Positions 56,718 to 64,000 of a stretch of 64,000 nucleotides of DNA are shown here, piece by piece (position 1 is the first letter of the stretch; the number at the start of each line of letters is the position of its first letter). The notes beneath the pieces are model-generated. The model was not told the origin of the DNA. It saw only the letters and a program-made list of their open reading frames with translations, and ran no database searches. The DNA lies in assembly GCA_030681195.1 (NCBI GenBank), contig JAUXXJ010000051.1, positions 1-64,000 of the forward strand, written 5' to 3'. The translations under genes were made by a program, and so were the position numbers. Origin of the DNA: Rhodocyclaceae bacterium (GTDB lineage: Bacteria; Pseudomonadota; Gammaproteobacteria; Burkholderiales; Rhodocyclaceae).

Positions 56718-57610
56718 CCGATACCGTGACCAATACTTCGGCCTGGATGGCACTGATTCAGCGGCGCACCGAAACCGCGCTCGACCACTGCCTGCCCACG
56801 GCCACACTGGCGCCCACCCGCCTGCATGAGGCGATGCGCTACAGCGTTCTCGGTGGCGGCAAGCGCATGCGCCCCCTACTCTGCCACGCGGCGGGCGAAG
56901 CGCTCGGCGCCGACCCGCGCACGGTTGATCTAGCCGCCTGTGCCGTTGAGCTGATCCACGCCTATTCGCTGGTGCATGACGATATGCCCTGCATGGACGA
57001 CGACGAGTTGCGCCGTGGCCGGCCGACCTGTCACGTTGCCTATGACGAAGCCACGGCCTTGCTGGTCGGCGACGCATTGCAGACGCTGGCTTTTCAGGTG
57101 CTGACCGAGGGTGCGCTGCCGTCTCACCAGCGCCGACTTTTAATGCTTGCGCTGCTGGCCCAGGCGGCCGGCTCGCGCGGCATGGCCGGTGGGCAGGCCA
57201 TCGACCTCGCTGCGGTGGGTGTGGCGCTGACAGTGGAAGAACTCGAATTCATGCACATCCACAAAACCGGGGCGCTGATCCGCGCGGCGGTGCTGCTCGG
57301 TGCCCACTGCGGTGAGGCGGATGACGCCACGCTGCAGGCGCTGGGCCATTACGCCAACCGAGCCGGTCTGCTGTTCCAGGTAGTCGATGACATTCTCGAT
57401 GCCGAAAGCAACACCGCCACGCTCGGCAAAACGGCCGGCAAGGATGCCGCAAATGACAAGCCGACCTACGTCAGCATGCTTGGTCTCACGCGCGCCAAGG
57501 AACTCTCTGCGCGCCTGCGTGCCGAAGCGCATGATGCGCTGGCCGCCTGCCCGCTCGATACCGGAAGGCTGGCCGGCCTGACCGATTACATTGCCGAGCG
57601 CACTTTTTAA
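56714..57610 (+). CDS. ispA: farnesyl diphosphate synthase
   Basis: A 298-residue short-chain prenyl synthase. First Asp-rich motif [14 protein letters not shown] and second DDILDAE, with GGKRMRPLL near the N-terminus. GTG start overlapping xse[10 protein letters not shown] in a variable loop between conserved helices comes from a sense-oriented 24-bp element copy. Confidence 0.95.
   Translation: MTDTVTNTSAWMALIQRRTETALDHCLPTATLAPTRLHEAMRYSVLGGGKRMRPLLCHAAGEALGADPRTVDLAACAVELIHAYSLVHDDMPCMDDDELRRGRPTCHVAYDEATALLVGDALQTLAFQVLTEGALPSHQRRLLMLALLAQAAGSRGMAGGQAIDLAAVGVALTVEELEFMHIHKTGALIRAAVLLGAHCGEADDATLQALGHYANRAGLLFQVVDDILDAESNTATLGKTAGKDAANDKPTYVSMLGLTRAKELSARLRAEAHDALAACPLDTGRLAGLTDYIAERTF
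57118..57141 (+). repeat. dispersed 24-bp element, copy 10
   Basis: GCCGTCTC variant with A at position 9 (TCACCAG). Lies in ispA in the sense direction, encoding PSHQRRLL (frame differs from all the antisense copies). Confidence 0.87.
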
Positions 57611-57612
57611 TC

Positions 57613-59475
57613 ATGACGTATCCCTTGCTGGAAACTATCAACGCCCCGGCTGACCTGCGCCAACTACCGCGCGAGCAATTAGCATCGCTCACCGAGGAAC
57701 TACGCACCTTTCTGGTGGATTCGGTCGCCAAAACCGGTGGGCATCTCTCGTCAAATCTCGGCACCATCGAACTGACCGTCGCGCTGCATTACGTTTTCAA
57801 TACGCCGGAAGATCGGCTAGTCTGGGATGTCGGCCACCAGACCTATGCCCACAAGGTGCTGACCGGCCGTCGTGCCGGCATGGCGAAGCTGCGCATGAAG
57901 GATGGCGTATCCGGCTTTCCGCGCCGCGAGGAATCGCCTTTTGACACCTTTGGCGTTGGTCACTCCTCCACCTCGATTTCCGCTGCACTGGGCATGGCGG
58001 TCGCTGCCCGAGACAAAGGGGAAGATCGCCGCGTCGTCGCGATCATCGGCGATGGCGCCATGTCGGCTGGCCAGGCCTTTGAGGCACTCAACAACGCTGG
58101 CGTGATCGACGCCAACCTGCTCGTCGTCCTCAACGATAACGACATGTCGATCTCGCCACCAGTCGGCGCCCTCAACAAATATCTAGCCCGTCTTCTCTCC
58201 GGCCGCACCTTCAATGCGGCCCGCAAGGCGGGTGAAAAAGTACTTTCAATGGCCCCGCCCCTGCTTGAACTGGCCAAGCGCGCTGAAGAGCACGTCAAGG
58301 GCATGTTTGTGCCCGGCACGCTGTTCGAGGAACTGGGTTTCAACTACATCGGCCCAATCGACGGTCATGACCTCGACTCGCTGATCCCGACGCTGGAAAA
58401 TCTGCGCGAGTTGAAGGGGCCGCAGTTCCTGCACATCATCACCCGCAAGGGCCAGGGCTACAAGCTCGCCGAAGCCAACCCGATTCTGTACCACGGCGTG
58501 TCGAAGTTCGATGCCACCAACGGCATTGAGTCCGGCAAAGGCGGCGGCAAACTGACCTTCACGCAAGTCTTTGGCGACTGGCTGTGCGACATGGCGGCAA
58601 CGGATGCCAAACTGGTCGCCATCACGCCGGCGATGTGCGAAGGCTCCGGCATGACGCGCTTTGCCGAACAGTTTCCGATGCGTTATCACGATGTTGGCAT
58701 CGCCGAGCAGCATGCGCTCACTTTCGCCGCAGGCCTGGCCTGTGAGGGTATGAAACCGGTAGTGGCGATCTACTCGACCTTCCTGCAGCGCGCCTACGAC
58801 CAGTTGATCCACGATGTCGCGCTGCAGAATCTGGACGTCACCTTTACTATAGACCGTGGTGGTCTGGTCGGTGCCGATGGCGCCACCCACCAGGGCGCCT
58901 TCGATCTTTCCTATCTGGCCTGCATCCCGAACATGGTGATTATGGCGCCCGCCGACGAAGCGGAATGCCGCCGCATGCTGACCACCGCCTACCATCATCC
59001 GGGGCCTGCTGCGGTACGCTACCCGCGCGGTGGCAGTGGCAGCCATGCCGTCCCGCCAGCGCCGACTTTTGAGTGTATCGACATCGGCAAGGGCGAGGTC
59101 TGCCGCCAGGGCCAGCGAATCGCGATCCTTGCCTTCGGCACCCTGTTAGGCGCTGCGCTGGAGGCTAGTCAAACGCTCGACGCCACGGTAGCCAACATGC
59201 GCTTCGTCAAGCCGCTCGATCTGGCCCTGATCCGCGAACTGGCCCAAACGCACGACATGTTGGTCACGATCGAGGAAAATGCCGTGATTGGTGGTGCCGG
59301 TTCGGAAGTTGCGCGGGCACTTGAGGGCATGGGTCTGAGCAAGCCCCTGTTGCGCCTTGGCTTGCCAGATCAGTTCATCGAACATGGCGAACAGGGACAA
59401 CTGCTAGCCGAACTTGGCCTGAATGCGGCGGGAATCGTCGAACGCATCAAAACTTTTGAATCCACCATTACTTGA
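57613..59475 (+). CDS. dxs: 1-deoxy-D-xylulose-5-phosphate synthase
   Basis: A 620-residue thiamine diphosphate enzyme, first step of the MEP pathway. TPP motif [27 protein letters not shown], and the transketolase-like [20 protein letters not shown]. Starts 2 bp after ispA. The linker between domains contains AVPPAPTF from a sense-oriented 24-bp element copy. Confidence 0.97.
   Translation: MTYPLLETINAPADLRQLPREQLASLTEELRTFLVDSVAKTGGHLSSNLGTIELTVALHYVFNTPEDRLVWDVGHQTYAHKVLTGRRAGMAKLRMKDGVSGFPRREESPFDTFGVGHSSTSISAALGMAVAARDKGEDRRVVAIIGDGAMSAGQAFEALNNAGVIDANLLVVLNDNDMSISPPVGALNKYLARLLSGRTFNAARKAGEKVLSMAPPLLELAKRAEEHVKGMFVPGTLFEELGFNYIGPIDGHDLDSLIPTLENLRELKGPQFLHIITRKGQGYKLAEANPILYHGVSKFDATNGIESGKGGGKLTFTQVFGDWLCDMAATDAKLVAITPAMCEGSGMTRFAEQFPMRYHDVGIAEQHALTFAAGLACEGMKPVVAIYSTFLQRAYDQLIHDVALQNLDVTFTIDRGGLVGADGATHQGAFDLSYLACIPNMVIMAPADEAECRRMLTTAYHHPGPAAVRYPRGGSGSHAVPPAPTFECIDIGKGEVCRQGQRIAILAFGTLLGAALEASQTLDATVANMRFVKPLDLALIRELAQTHDMLVTIEENAVIGGAGSEVARALEGMGLSKPLLRLGLPDQFIEHGEQGQLLAELGLNAAGIVERIKTFESTIT
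59047..59070 (+). repeat. dispersed 24-bp element, copy 11
   Basis: Exact consensus copy in dxs, sense direction, encoding AVPPAPTF in the linker before the IGKGEV strand. Confidence 0.9.
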
Positions 59476-59488
59476 GAAAACTAGTCGG

Positions 59489-59500
59489 GAATGTTATATA
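59489..59500 (+). promoter_or_regulatory. possible Zur half-site or -10 element before folE2
   Basis: GAATGTTATATA resembles one arm of the Zur operator of proteobacteria (AATGTTATA-N-TATAACATT); the right arm is not present. It lies 28 bp before the folE2 ATG and could equally be a -10 box. Confidence 0.3.
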
Positions 59501-59527
59501 GGGCTTACGCCCAATGGAGACACTCCC

Positions 59528-60334
59528 ATGAATCTGAAAGAGATCACAATGGCCATCCCTGACGTTCAATCCAGCGCCGACTCGCGCGAGCTGCCCATAA
59601 ACAAGGTCGGCATCAAGTCCATCCGCCATCCGGTCAAGGTGCTCGATAAGAGTGGCGGGGTACAGCACACCATCGCCACTTTCAACATGTATGTCGGCCT
59701 GCCGCACAATTTCAAGGGCACGCACATGTCACGCTTCGTCGAGATTCTCAACAGCGACGCGCGCGAGATTTCGGTCGAGAACTTCGAATCGATGCTGCGC
59801 GAGATGGTCGTCAAGCTCGAAGCCAAGACCGGGCACCTCGAAATGAGCTTCCCGTACTTTATCAACAAGGAAGCACCGATCTCCAAGGTCAGGAGTCTGC
59901 TCGACTACGAGGTCACCTTCATCGGGGAAATTCTCGACGACAACCGCTTCCGTCAGACCACCCGCGTCGTCGTCGCCGCAACCAGCCTGTGTCCCTGCTC
60001 GAAGAAGATTTCCGAGCGCGGTGCGCATAACCAGCGCTCGCACATCACCATCACCGCCACCACCAACAGTTTCGTGTGGATCGAGGAGATCGTCCAGATG
60101 GCCGAAAGCCAGGCTTCCTGCGAACTTTATGGCCTGCTCAAGCGCCCGGACGAGAAGCATGTCACCGAGCGCGCCTACGACAACCCGAAATTTGTCGAGG
60201 ACATCGTGCGCGATGTCGCGGGTGTGCTGAATGCCGATCCGCGCATTGATGCCTATGTGGTGGAATCCGAGAACTTCGAGTCGATTCACAACCACTCGGC
60301 CTATGCGCTGATCGAGAAGAACAAGCTGCTCTGA
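59528..60334 (+). CDS. folE2: GTP cyclohydrolase FolE2 (type IB)
   Basis: A 268-residue enzyme making 7,8-dihydroneopterin triphosphate for folate or queuosine. [37 protein letters not shown] and [19 protein letters not shown] (metal-binding Cys) are FolE2 landmarks. FolE2 works without zinc. GGAGA stands nine bases before the ATG at 59528. Preceded by a possible Zur half-site and ended by a terminator. Confidence 0.93.
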   Translation: MNLKEITMAIPDVQSSADSRELPINKVGIKSIRHPVKVLDKSGGVQHTIATFNMYVGLPHNFKGTHMSRFVEILNSDAREISVENFESMLREMVVKLEAKTGHLEMSFPYFINKEAPISKVRSLLDYEVTFIGEILDDNRFRQTTRVVVAATSLCPCSKKISERGAHNQRSHITITATTNSFVWIEEIVQMAESQASCELYGLLKRPDEKHVTERAYDNPKFVEDIVRDVAGVLNADPRIDAYVVESENFESIHNHSAYALIEKNKLL

Positions 60335-60353
60335 TCCGCAGCCTGTTCGAAGC

Positions 60354-60381
60354 AAAAAAGGACGCCGAGGCGTCCTTTTTT
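60354..60381. terminator. bidirectional intrinsic terminator
   Basis: A6, stem GGACGC/GCGTCC with loop CGAG, then T6, between the convergent folE2 and rplS genes; it serves both strands. Confidence 0.88.
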
Positions 60382-60397
60382 GTGGCAGCAAGGCTGC

Positions 60398-60775
60398 TTA
60401 GGCCTTGGCTTCGACGTTCCTGCGCACCAGCTTTTCCTTGATACGTGCCGACTTGCCGGAACGATCGCGGAGGTAGTACAGCTTGGCACGACGCACATCA
60501 CCCTTGCGCTTCACTTCGATGCTGGCGATCAGCGGGGAGTAACTCTGGAAAGTACGCTCGACGCCTTCGCCCGAAGAAATCTTGCGGACGGTAAAGGCTG
60601 AGTTAAGGCCACGGTTGCGCTTGGCGATGACAACACCTTCAAAGGCCTGTACACGCTTGCGCTCACCTTCCACCACGTTCACGTTGACGACCACGGTATC
60701 GCCGGGCGAAAACTCGGGGATGGTCTTGCCAAGGCGGGCAATTTCTTCCTGTTCCAACTGTTCAATCAGATTCAT
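60398..60775 (-). CDS. rplS: 50S ribosomal protein L19
   Basis: A 125-residue L19 ([40 protein letters not shown]). Last gene of the rpsP-rimM-trmD-rplS operon. Confidence 0.97.
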   Translation of the reverse strand: MNLIEQLEQEEIARLGKTIPEFSPGDTVVVNVNVVEGERKRVQAFEGVVIAKRNRGLNSAFTVRKISSGEGVERTFQSYSPLIASIEVKRKGDVRRAKLYYLRDRSGKSARIKEKLVRRNVEAKA

Positions 60776-60805
60776 GTCGTTTTTTCCTTTTTAAATAAAA
60801 CACTC

Positions 60806-61594
60806 TCACGACCGCAGAGCTCCGGTGTTTTGATCCGTTTCGACCTCACGCAGGAGTTGCGTTTCTTCTTTGCTCAAACCTCGAGCACTTCTGTGCGCCA
60901 GCCATTTGGCAAACAGCTCCGGGCGGCGCTCCCGGGTCCGCAACAGCGACTGTTTCAGTCGCCAGCGGCGGATGTTCTCATGGTGCCCGGACAACAAGAC
61001 CGCCGGCACCGGCAAATTCTCGTACACCTCTGGCCGCGTGTAATGCGGACAATCCAGCAGCCCCCCTACACCATCGGCAAACGAGTCCTCAACAGCCGAA
61101 GCGACGTCATTCAACGCACCTGGCAGTTGCCGCACGCAGGCATCAATCAAGGCCAGCGCCGCAATTTCACCGCCGGACAACACAAAGTCACCCAGCGATA
61201 CTTCCTCATCCACACAGCGCGTAATCACGCGCTCGTCAATCCCTTCGTAGCGACCGCAGAGCAGGATTGCACCCTCTCCAGCCGCCAACTCCGCCACTTT
61301 CGCGTGGTTGAGCGGCTTTCCCTGCGGCGAAAGATAAATCACTTTCGCCTTGCTACTGCGTGCGGCTTTGGCTGCACCGACCGCTGCTTCCAGCGGCCCC
61401 GCCTGCATCACCATGCCGGGACCGCCGCCAAACGGCCGGTCATCCACCGAGCCGTAGGCATTGTCCGCCCAGTCACGCGGATTCCAGCAGTCCATCTGCC
61501 ACAAACCCCGTTCCAGCGCGCGCCGGCTGATCCCGCAATCGCGCACCGCCGTGAACATCTCAGGAAACAGCGTGATAACGTCGAAACGCAGCAT
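60806..61594 (-). CDS. trmD: tRNA (guanine-37-N1)-methyltransferase
   Basis: A 262-residue SPOUT methyltransferase: [35 protein letters not shown] and [12 protein letters not shown] form the knotted SAM site. The ATG at 61594 overlaps the rimM stop; the frame to 61612 is rimM coding. Confidence 0.96.
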   Translation of the reverse strand: MLRFDVITLFPEMFTAVRDCGISRRALERGLWQMDCWNPRDWADNAYGSVDDRPFGGGPGMVMQAGPLEAAVGAAKAARSSKAKVIYLSPQGKPLNHAKVAELAAGEGAILLCGRYEGIDERVITRCVDEEVSLGDFVLSGGEIAALALIDACVRQLPGALNDVASAVEDSFADGVGGLLDCPHYTRPEVYENLPVPAVLLSGHHENIRRWRLKQSLLRTRERRPELFAKWLAHRSARGLSKEETQLLREVETDQNTGALRS

Positions 61595-62109
61595 CACCAG
61601 TCTTTTTGCCAATCGACGCGAATCACACCGGCTGGCACATCAACATCTTTCACGACATGGCTGACGAACGGTAACAGGCGCTTTTGCGTTTGATCACCCT
61701 CGCCTTCCACGACGACCATCACTGCATGGGCGCCCGACTCAAGTAATTCCGTCACGCGCCCCAGCGTTTCCTGCTGTTCATTCACCACCTGCAGGCCGAC
61801 CAAGTCAGCCCAGTAAAACTCATCCGGATCGGTTGCCGGCAAAGCCGAACGTGGCGCGCCAACGAAACTACCCGTCATCTGCTCCGCTGCATCGCGGTCA
61901 TCGACCCCGGTCAGTTTGACGACCCAACCCTTGCCCTGCATCCGCAAGGACTGCAGCGGGTAAGCGCGCCAAGCCGAAAAATCGTTTTCGTCGCTGCCGA
62001 GCCACCAGCGCGAAATGTCGCGCCAGCTATCTGGATCATCGCCGAAGGGATGCAGCCTCAACCAGCCTTGCACCCCGTATGGGGCCGTAATCCGCCCCAA
62101 GACAATCAT
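61594..62109 (-). CDS. rimM: ribosome maturation factor RimM
   Basis: A 171-residue 30S maturation factor with the N-terminal [22 protein letters not shown] and a C-terminal PRC-barrel ([20 protein letters not shown]). Lies 20 bp after rpsP. Confidence 0.95.
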   Translation of the reverse strand: MIVLGRITAPYGVQGWLRLHPFGDDPDSWRDISRWWLGSDENDFSAWRAYPLQSLRMQGKGWVVKLTGVDDRDAAEQMTGSFVGAPRSALPATDPDEFYWADLVGLQVVNEQQETLGRVTELLESGAHAVMVVVEGEGDQTQKRLLPFVSHVVKDVDVPAGVIRVDWQKDW

Positions 62110-62129
62110 TGGTACTCAGCTAACCTTGA

Positions 62130-62378
62130 TTAGGCAGCCTTGGCAGCCTGCTTGACCAGGCGAGCGGCGGTCGGCGACAACTGGGCACCCTTGCTCTGCC
62201 AGTAGGCGAGGCGTTCGGTGTCAACCGACAAGCCCTTTTCGTTGGCGGCAGCCTTCGGGTTGTAGAAACCAACACGCTCGACGAAACGACCATCGCGACG
62301 GTTGCGCGAATCGGTGACGACCATGTTGAAGAACGGGCGCTTCTTGGCGCCGCTGCGGGCAAGACGAATGACAACCAT
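62130..62378 (-). CDS. rpsP: 30S ribosomal protein S16
   Basis: An 82-residue S16 ([27 protein letters not shown]-type VGFYNPKAA). Heads the ribosomal operon; GGTAACC precedes the ATG. Confidence 0.97.
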   Translation of the reverse strand: MVVIRLARSGAKKRPFFNMVVTDSRNRRDGRFVERVGFYNPKAAANEKGLSVDTERLAYWQSKGAQLSPTAARLVKQAAKAA

Positions 62379-62465
62379 GTGGGTTACCTCTGTAATCCTG
62401 GAAACGGAGAAAAGCCGGCGATTTTAATGATGAACCGTCTGAAAGACAAGCACTTTTCGCCTTCC

Positions 62466-63278
62466 TCAGCGCCGGCTCGCGGCGGGCCATTCGGCCACCA
62501 TCAGGGCGCCCAGCAGGATAACTGACCAGGACAGGTGGAGCCAGAGCAGAAAGACCGGCAATGCGGCGAATGCCCCATAAATGGCCGCATAGGTAGGCAG
62601 CTTGACGATATAAAGCGCAAAGAGCCGCTGCATGCCGACAAACGCCAGCGCAGCGAGCAGCCCGGCCGTCCCGGCATGCCAGCGCGACACGGGCTTGTTG
62701 GGGACGGCCCAGTACAGCAGGGCAAATAACAGGGCCAGGAACGCGACGGGGAGTATCTGAGAAAAGGCGACCCGGAGCCAGCGCGGTTCATCAAAAAAGC
62801 CGAAGGAAATTCCGGCAAGATAGGTGATGCTCGCCAGTGCGGCACCATACACCAGCGGCCCGGCCAGCAAAGCGATGGTGTGCATCGCCAGACGCTTCAT
62901 GAACGGGCGCTGCGCCGGCACTTTCCAGATTGCATTGAAGGTATGTTCGATCGTCAGCATCTGCATCAGGGCGGTGATGACGAGCACAGCCAGTCCAAGC
63001 CAGGGGATCCGCTCTGCCTGGTGGGCAAACTGCCCGAGATATTTGGCAATCACAGCGCCGGCTTTCTCGGGCAACAGGGTCGCTGTCAGAAAGTTTTCGA
63101 GTGCTGCCGTCAGCTTGATGCCGAATGGCAATGTTTCGATCAGTGTCGCGCCAATCACGACCATCGGCACCAAGCCCAGTAGGGTCGTGAAGGAGAGCGC
63201 CGCAGCGGTCTGCATGAAGCGCTCGGCAAGGAAACGCCGCACGATACGGGTCACGAGGCGAAAGGGGGTCAGGAACAT
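62466..63278 (-). CDS. YihY-family inner membrane protein
   Basis: A 270-residue protein with about six helices; QTAAALSFTTLLGLVPMVVIGATL and YAAIYGAFAALPVFLLWLHLSW are typical of the YihY/UPF0761 family, formerly called RNase BN. Role unknown. An element copy lies 35 bp upstream of its start. Confidence 0.88.
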   Translation of the reverse strand: MFLTPFRLVTRIVRRFLAERFMQTAAALSFTTLLGLVPMVVIGATLIETLPFGIKLTAALENFLTATLLPEKAGAVIAKYLGQFAHQAERIPWLGLAVLVITALMQMLTIEHTFNAIWKVPAQRPFMKRLAMHTIALLAGPLVYGAALASITYLAGISFGFFDEPRWLRVAFSQILPVAFLALLFALLYWAVPNKPVSRWHAGTAGLLAALAFVGMQRLFALYIVKLPTYAAIYGAFAALPVFLLWLHLSWSVILLGALMVAEWPAASRR

Positions 63279-63312
63279 ATAATGGATTTTATCGGTCGGC
63301 GAGGCAATTCAC

Positions 63313-63336
63313 GCCGTCCTGCCAACGCCGACTTTT
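63313..63336 (+). repeat. dispersed 24-bp element, copy 12 (intergenic)
   Basis: CCT/GCCAACGCC variant identical to copy 6, in the 65-bp gap between the divergent yihY and DUF2069 genes, where it must lie in or near one or both promoters. Confidence 0.88.
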
Positions 63337-63343
63337 CAAGCCC

Positions 63344-63730
63344 ATGTCCCCTATCCCGCCACTTGCCCGCCGCGCCAACCTTTTCGCCAGCATCAGTCTG
63401 ATTGCGCTGATCGTCCTCTGTATCGCCTGGGAACTGTGGCTGGCCCCATTACGGCCGGGGGGCTCCTGGCTGGTATTGAAGGCGGCGCCCTTGCTGCTGC
63501 CACTGTTCGGCATCCTGCGCGGCAAGCGCTACACCTACCAGTGGTCCAGCCTGATGATCCAGATTTATCTGCTTGAGGGCCTGACACGCGCCACCAGCGA
63601 CAGCGGCACCATGCAGCTACTGGCTGCGGTTGAGGTGGTACTTGCGCTCATCTTCTTTGGCGCGACGCTGATCTACGCGCGCCAGACAGCGCCATCTCGC
63701 CTGAAGCAAGAGACTACAGCTGCGGATTGA
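63344..63730 (+). CDS. DUF2069 membrane protein
   Basis: A 128-residue protein with four helices ([73 protein letters not shown]) matching DUF2069. Function unknown. The start codon is 7 bp from a 24-bp element copy, with no clear ribosome site. Ends 17 bp inside the convergent leuA gene. Confidence 0.82.
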   Translation: MSPIPPLARRANLFASISLIALIVLCIAWELWLAPLRPGGSWLVLKAAPLLLPLFGILRGKRYTYQWSSLMIQIYLLEGLTRATSDSGTMQLLAAVEVVLALIFFGATLIYARQTAPSRLKQETTAAD

Positions 63731-64000
63731 CCCGCTCCGGTCCGGCGTAGAGTTTGTTGAGCGCATTCAGGTAGGCCTTGGCCGATGCGACGATGATGTC
63801 GGTATCCGCGCCCTGGCCATTGACGATACGCCCACCCTTCGAGAGGCGCACCGTCACTTCACCTTGCGCATCCGTGCCGGTCGTGATGGCATTCACGGAG
63901 TAGAGTAGGAGATCGGACCCACTGCCCGCCACACTCTCAATCGCGAGGAAGGTTGCATCGACAGGACCGCTGCCGGTTGATTTGGCGCGCTGCTCCACAC
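63714..64000 (-). CDS. leuA: 2-isopropylmalate synthase, C-terminal part (5' end beyond window)
   Basis: The last 95 residues or so of Leu[42 protein letters not shown] and [25 protein letters not shown] form the leucine-binding regulatory domain. The gene enters from the right edge. Confidence 0.92.
   Translation of the reverse strand, partial: VEQRAKSTGSGPVDATFLAIESVAGSGSDLLLYSVNAITTGTDAQGEVTVRLSKGGRIVNGQGADTDIIVASAKAYLNALNKLYAGPERVNPQL

Overview
The window reads as a chromosomal segment of a GC-rich betaproteobacterium, most likely a Rhodocyclales-type facultative denitrifier (Dechloromonas/Azonexus-like). The placement is inferred from content: a cbb3 oxidase cluster, tetraheme-free cytochrome c4-type proteins, a Dnr-type regulator, class I PHA synthase, a type IV pilus minor-pilin/PilY1 operon and betaproteobacterial housekeeping gene order. 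No rRNA, phage, transposase or CRISPR is visible; one tRNA (Thr, CGU) is present.

Layout. 1-7.2 kb: c-type cytochromes, then an octaheme nitrite reductase whose fourth heme motif is CxxCK, followed by its own ccmF and ccmI/nrfG-like genes. 7.3-12.6 kb: a Dnr-like Crp/Fnr regulator convergent with a six-gene operon (nitronate monooxygenase-like, soluble chemoreceptor-like protein, diiron ODP-type MBL protein, hemerythrin, DUF2249, NnrS-like membrane protein) that looks like an O2/NO sensing and protection module. 12.7-15.8 kb: phaC, and a divergent FNR-box-driven usp/hemerythrin pair. 15.8-24.4 kb: ccoH-ccoG, ccoNOQP, ccoS-ccoI. 24.4-36.6 kb: MTA-salvage pair (class II aldolase, mtnA), secA, M23 peptidase, dciA-like, lpxC, xthA, PilZ, prlC, purC, psiE-like, tRNA-Thr. 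36.8-44.9 kb: pilE-fimT-pilV-pilW-pilX-pilY1 plus a TonB-like gene. 44.9-64 kb: ispH, a vapBC pair, slpA-lspA-ileS-ribF, amiC-tsaE, queG, sseA, a Rieske oxygenase, xseB-ispA-dxs, folE2, rpsP-rimM-trmD-rplS, yihY, DUF2069 and the 3' end of leuA.

How it fits together. FNR/Dnr-type dyads (TTGAT-N4-ATCAA and close variants) stand before the cytochrome pair, the nitrite reductase, usp and ccoN, and the Dnr-like protein encoded at 7281 has the matching E-x-x-S-R recognition helix. The first 24 kb is therefore largely a micro-oxic/nitrogen-oxide respiration region.

The most unusual signal is a dispersed 24-bp element (starts GCCGTCYYGCC, ends CGCCGACTTTT). Twelve near-identical copies lie at 2884, 7125, 12732, 22685, 24847, 25693, 35196, 47874, 52810, 57118, 59047 and 63313, and a degenerate thirteenth at 45361. 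All are on the + strand whatever the direction of the host gene. Nine lie inside essential or conserved genes and are read in different frames ([23 protein letters not shown]), apparently without lengthening the proteins. It behaves like a strand-polar DNA motif (uptake-sequence-like or replichore-orienting) or a precise short mobile repeat, and I know of no described element with this sequence.
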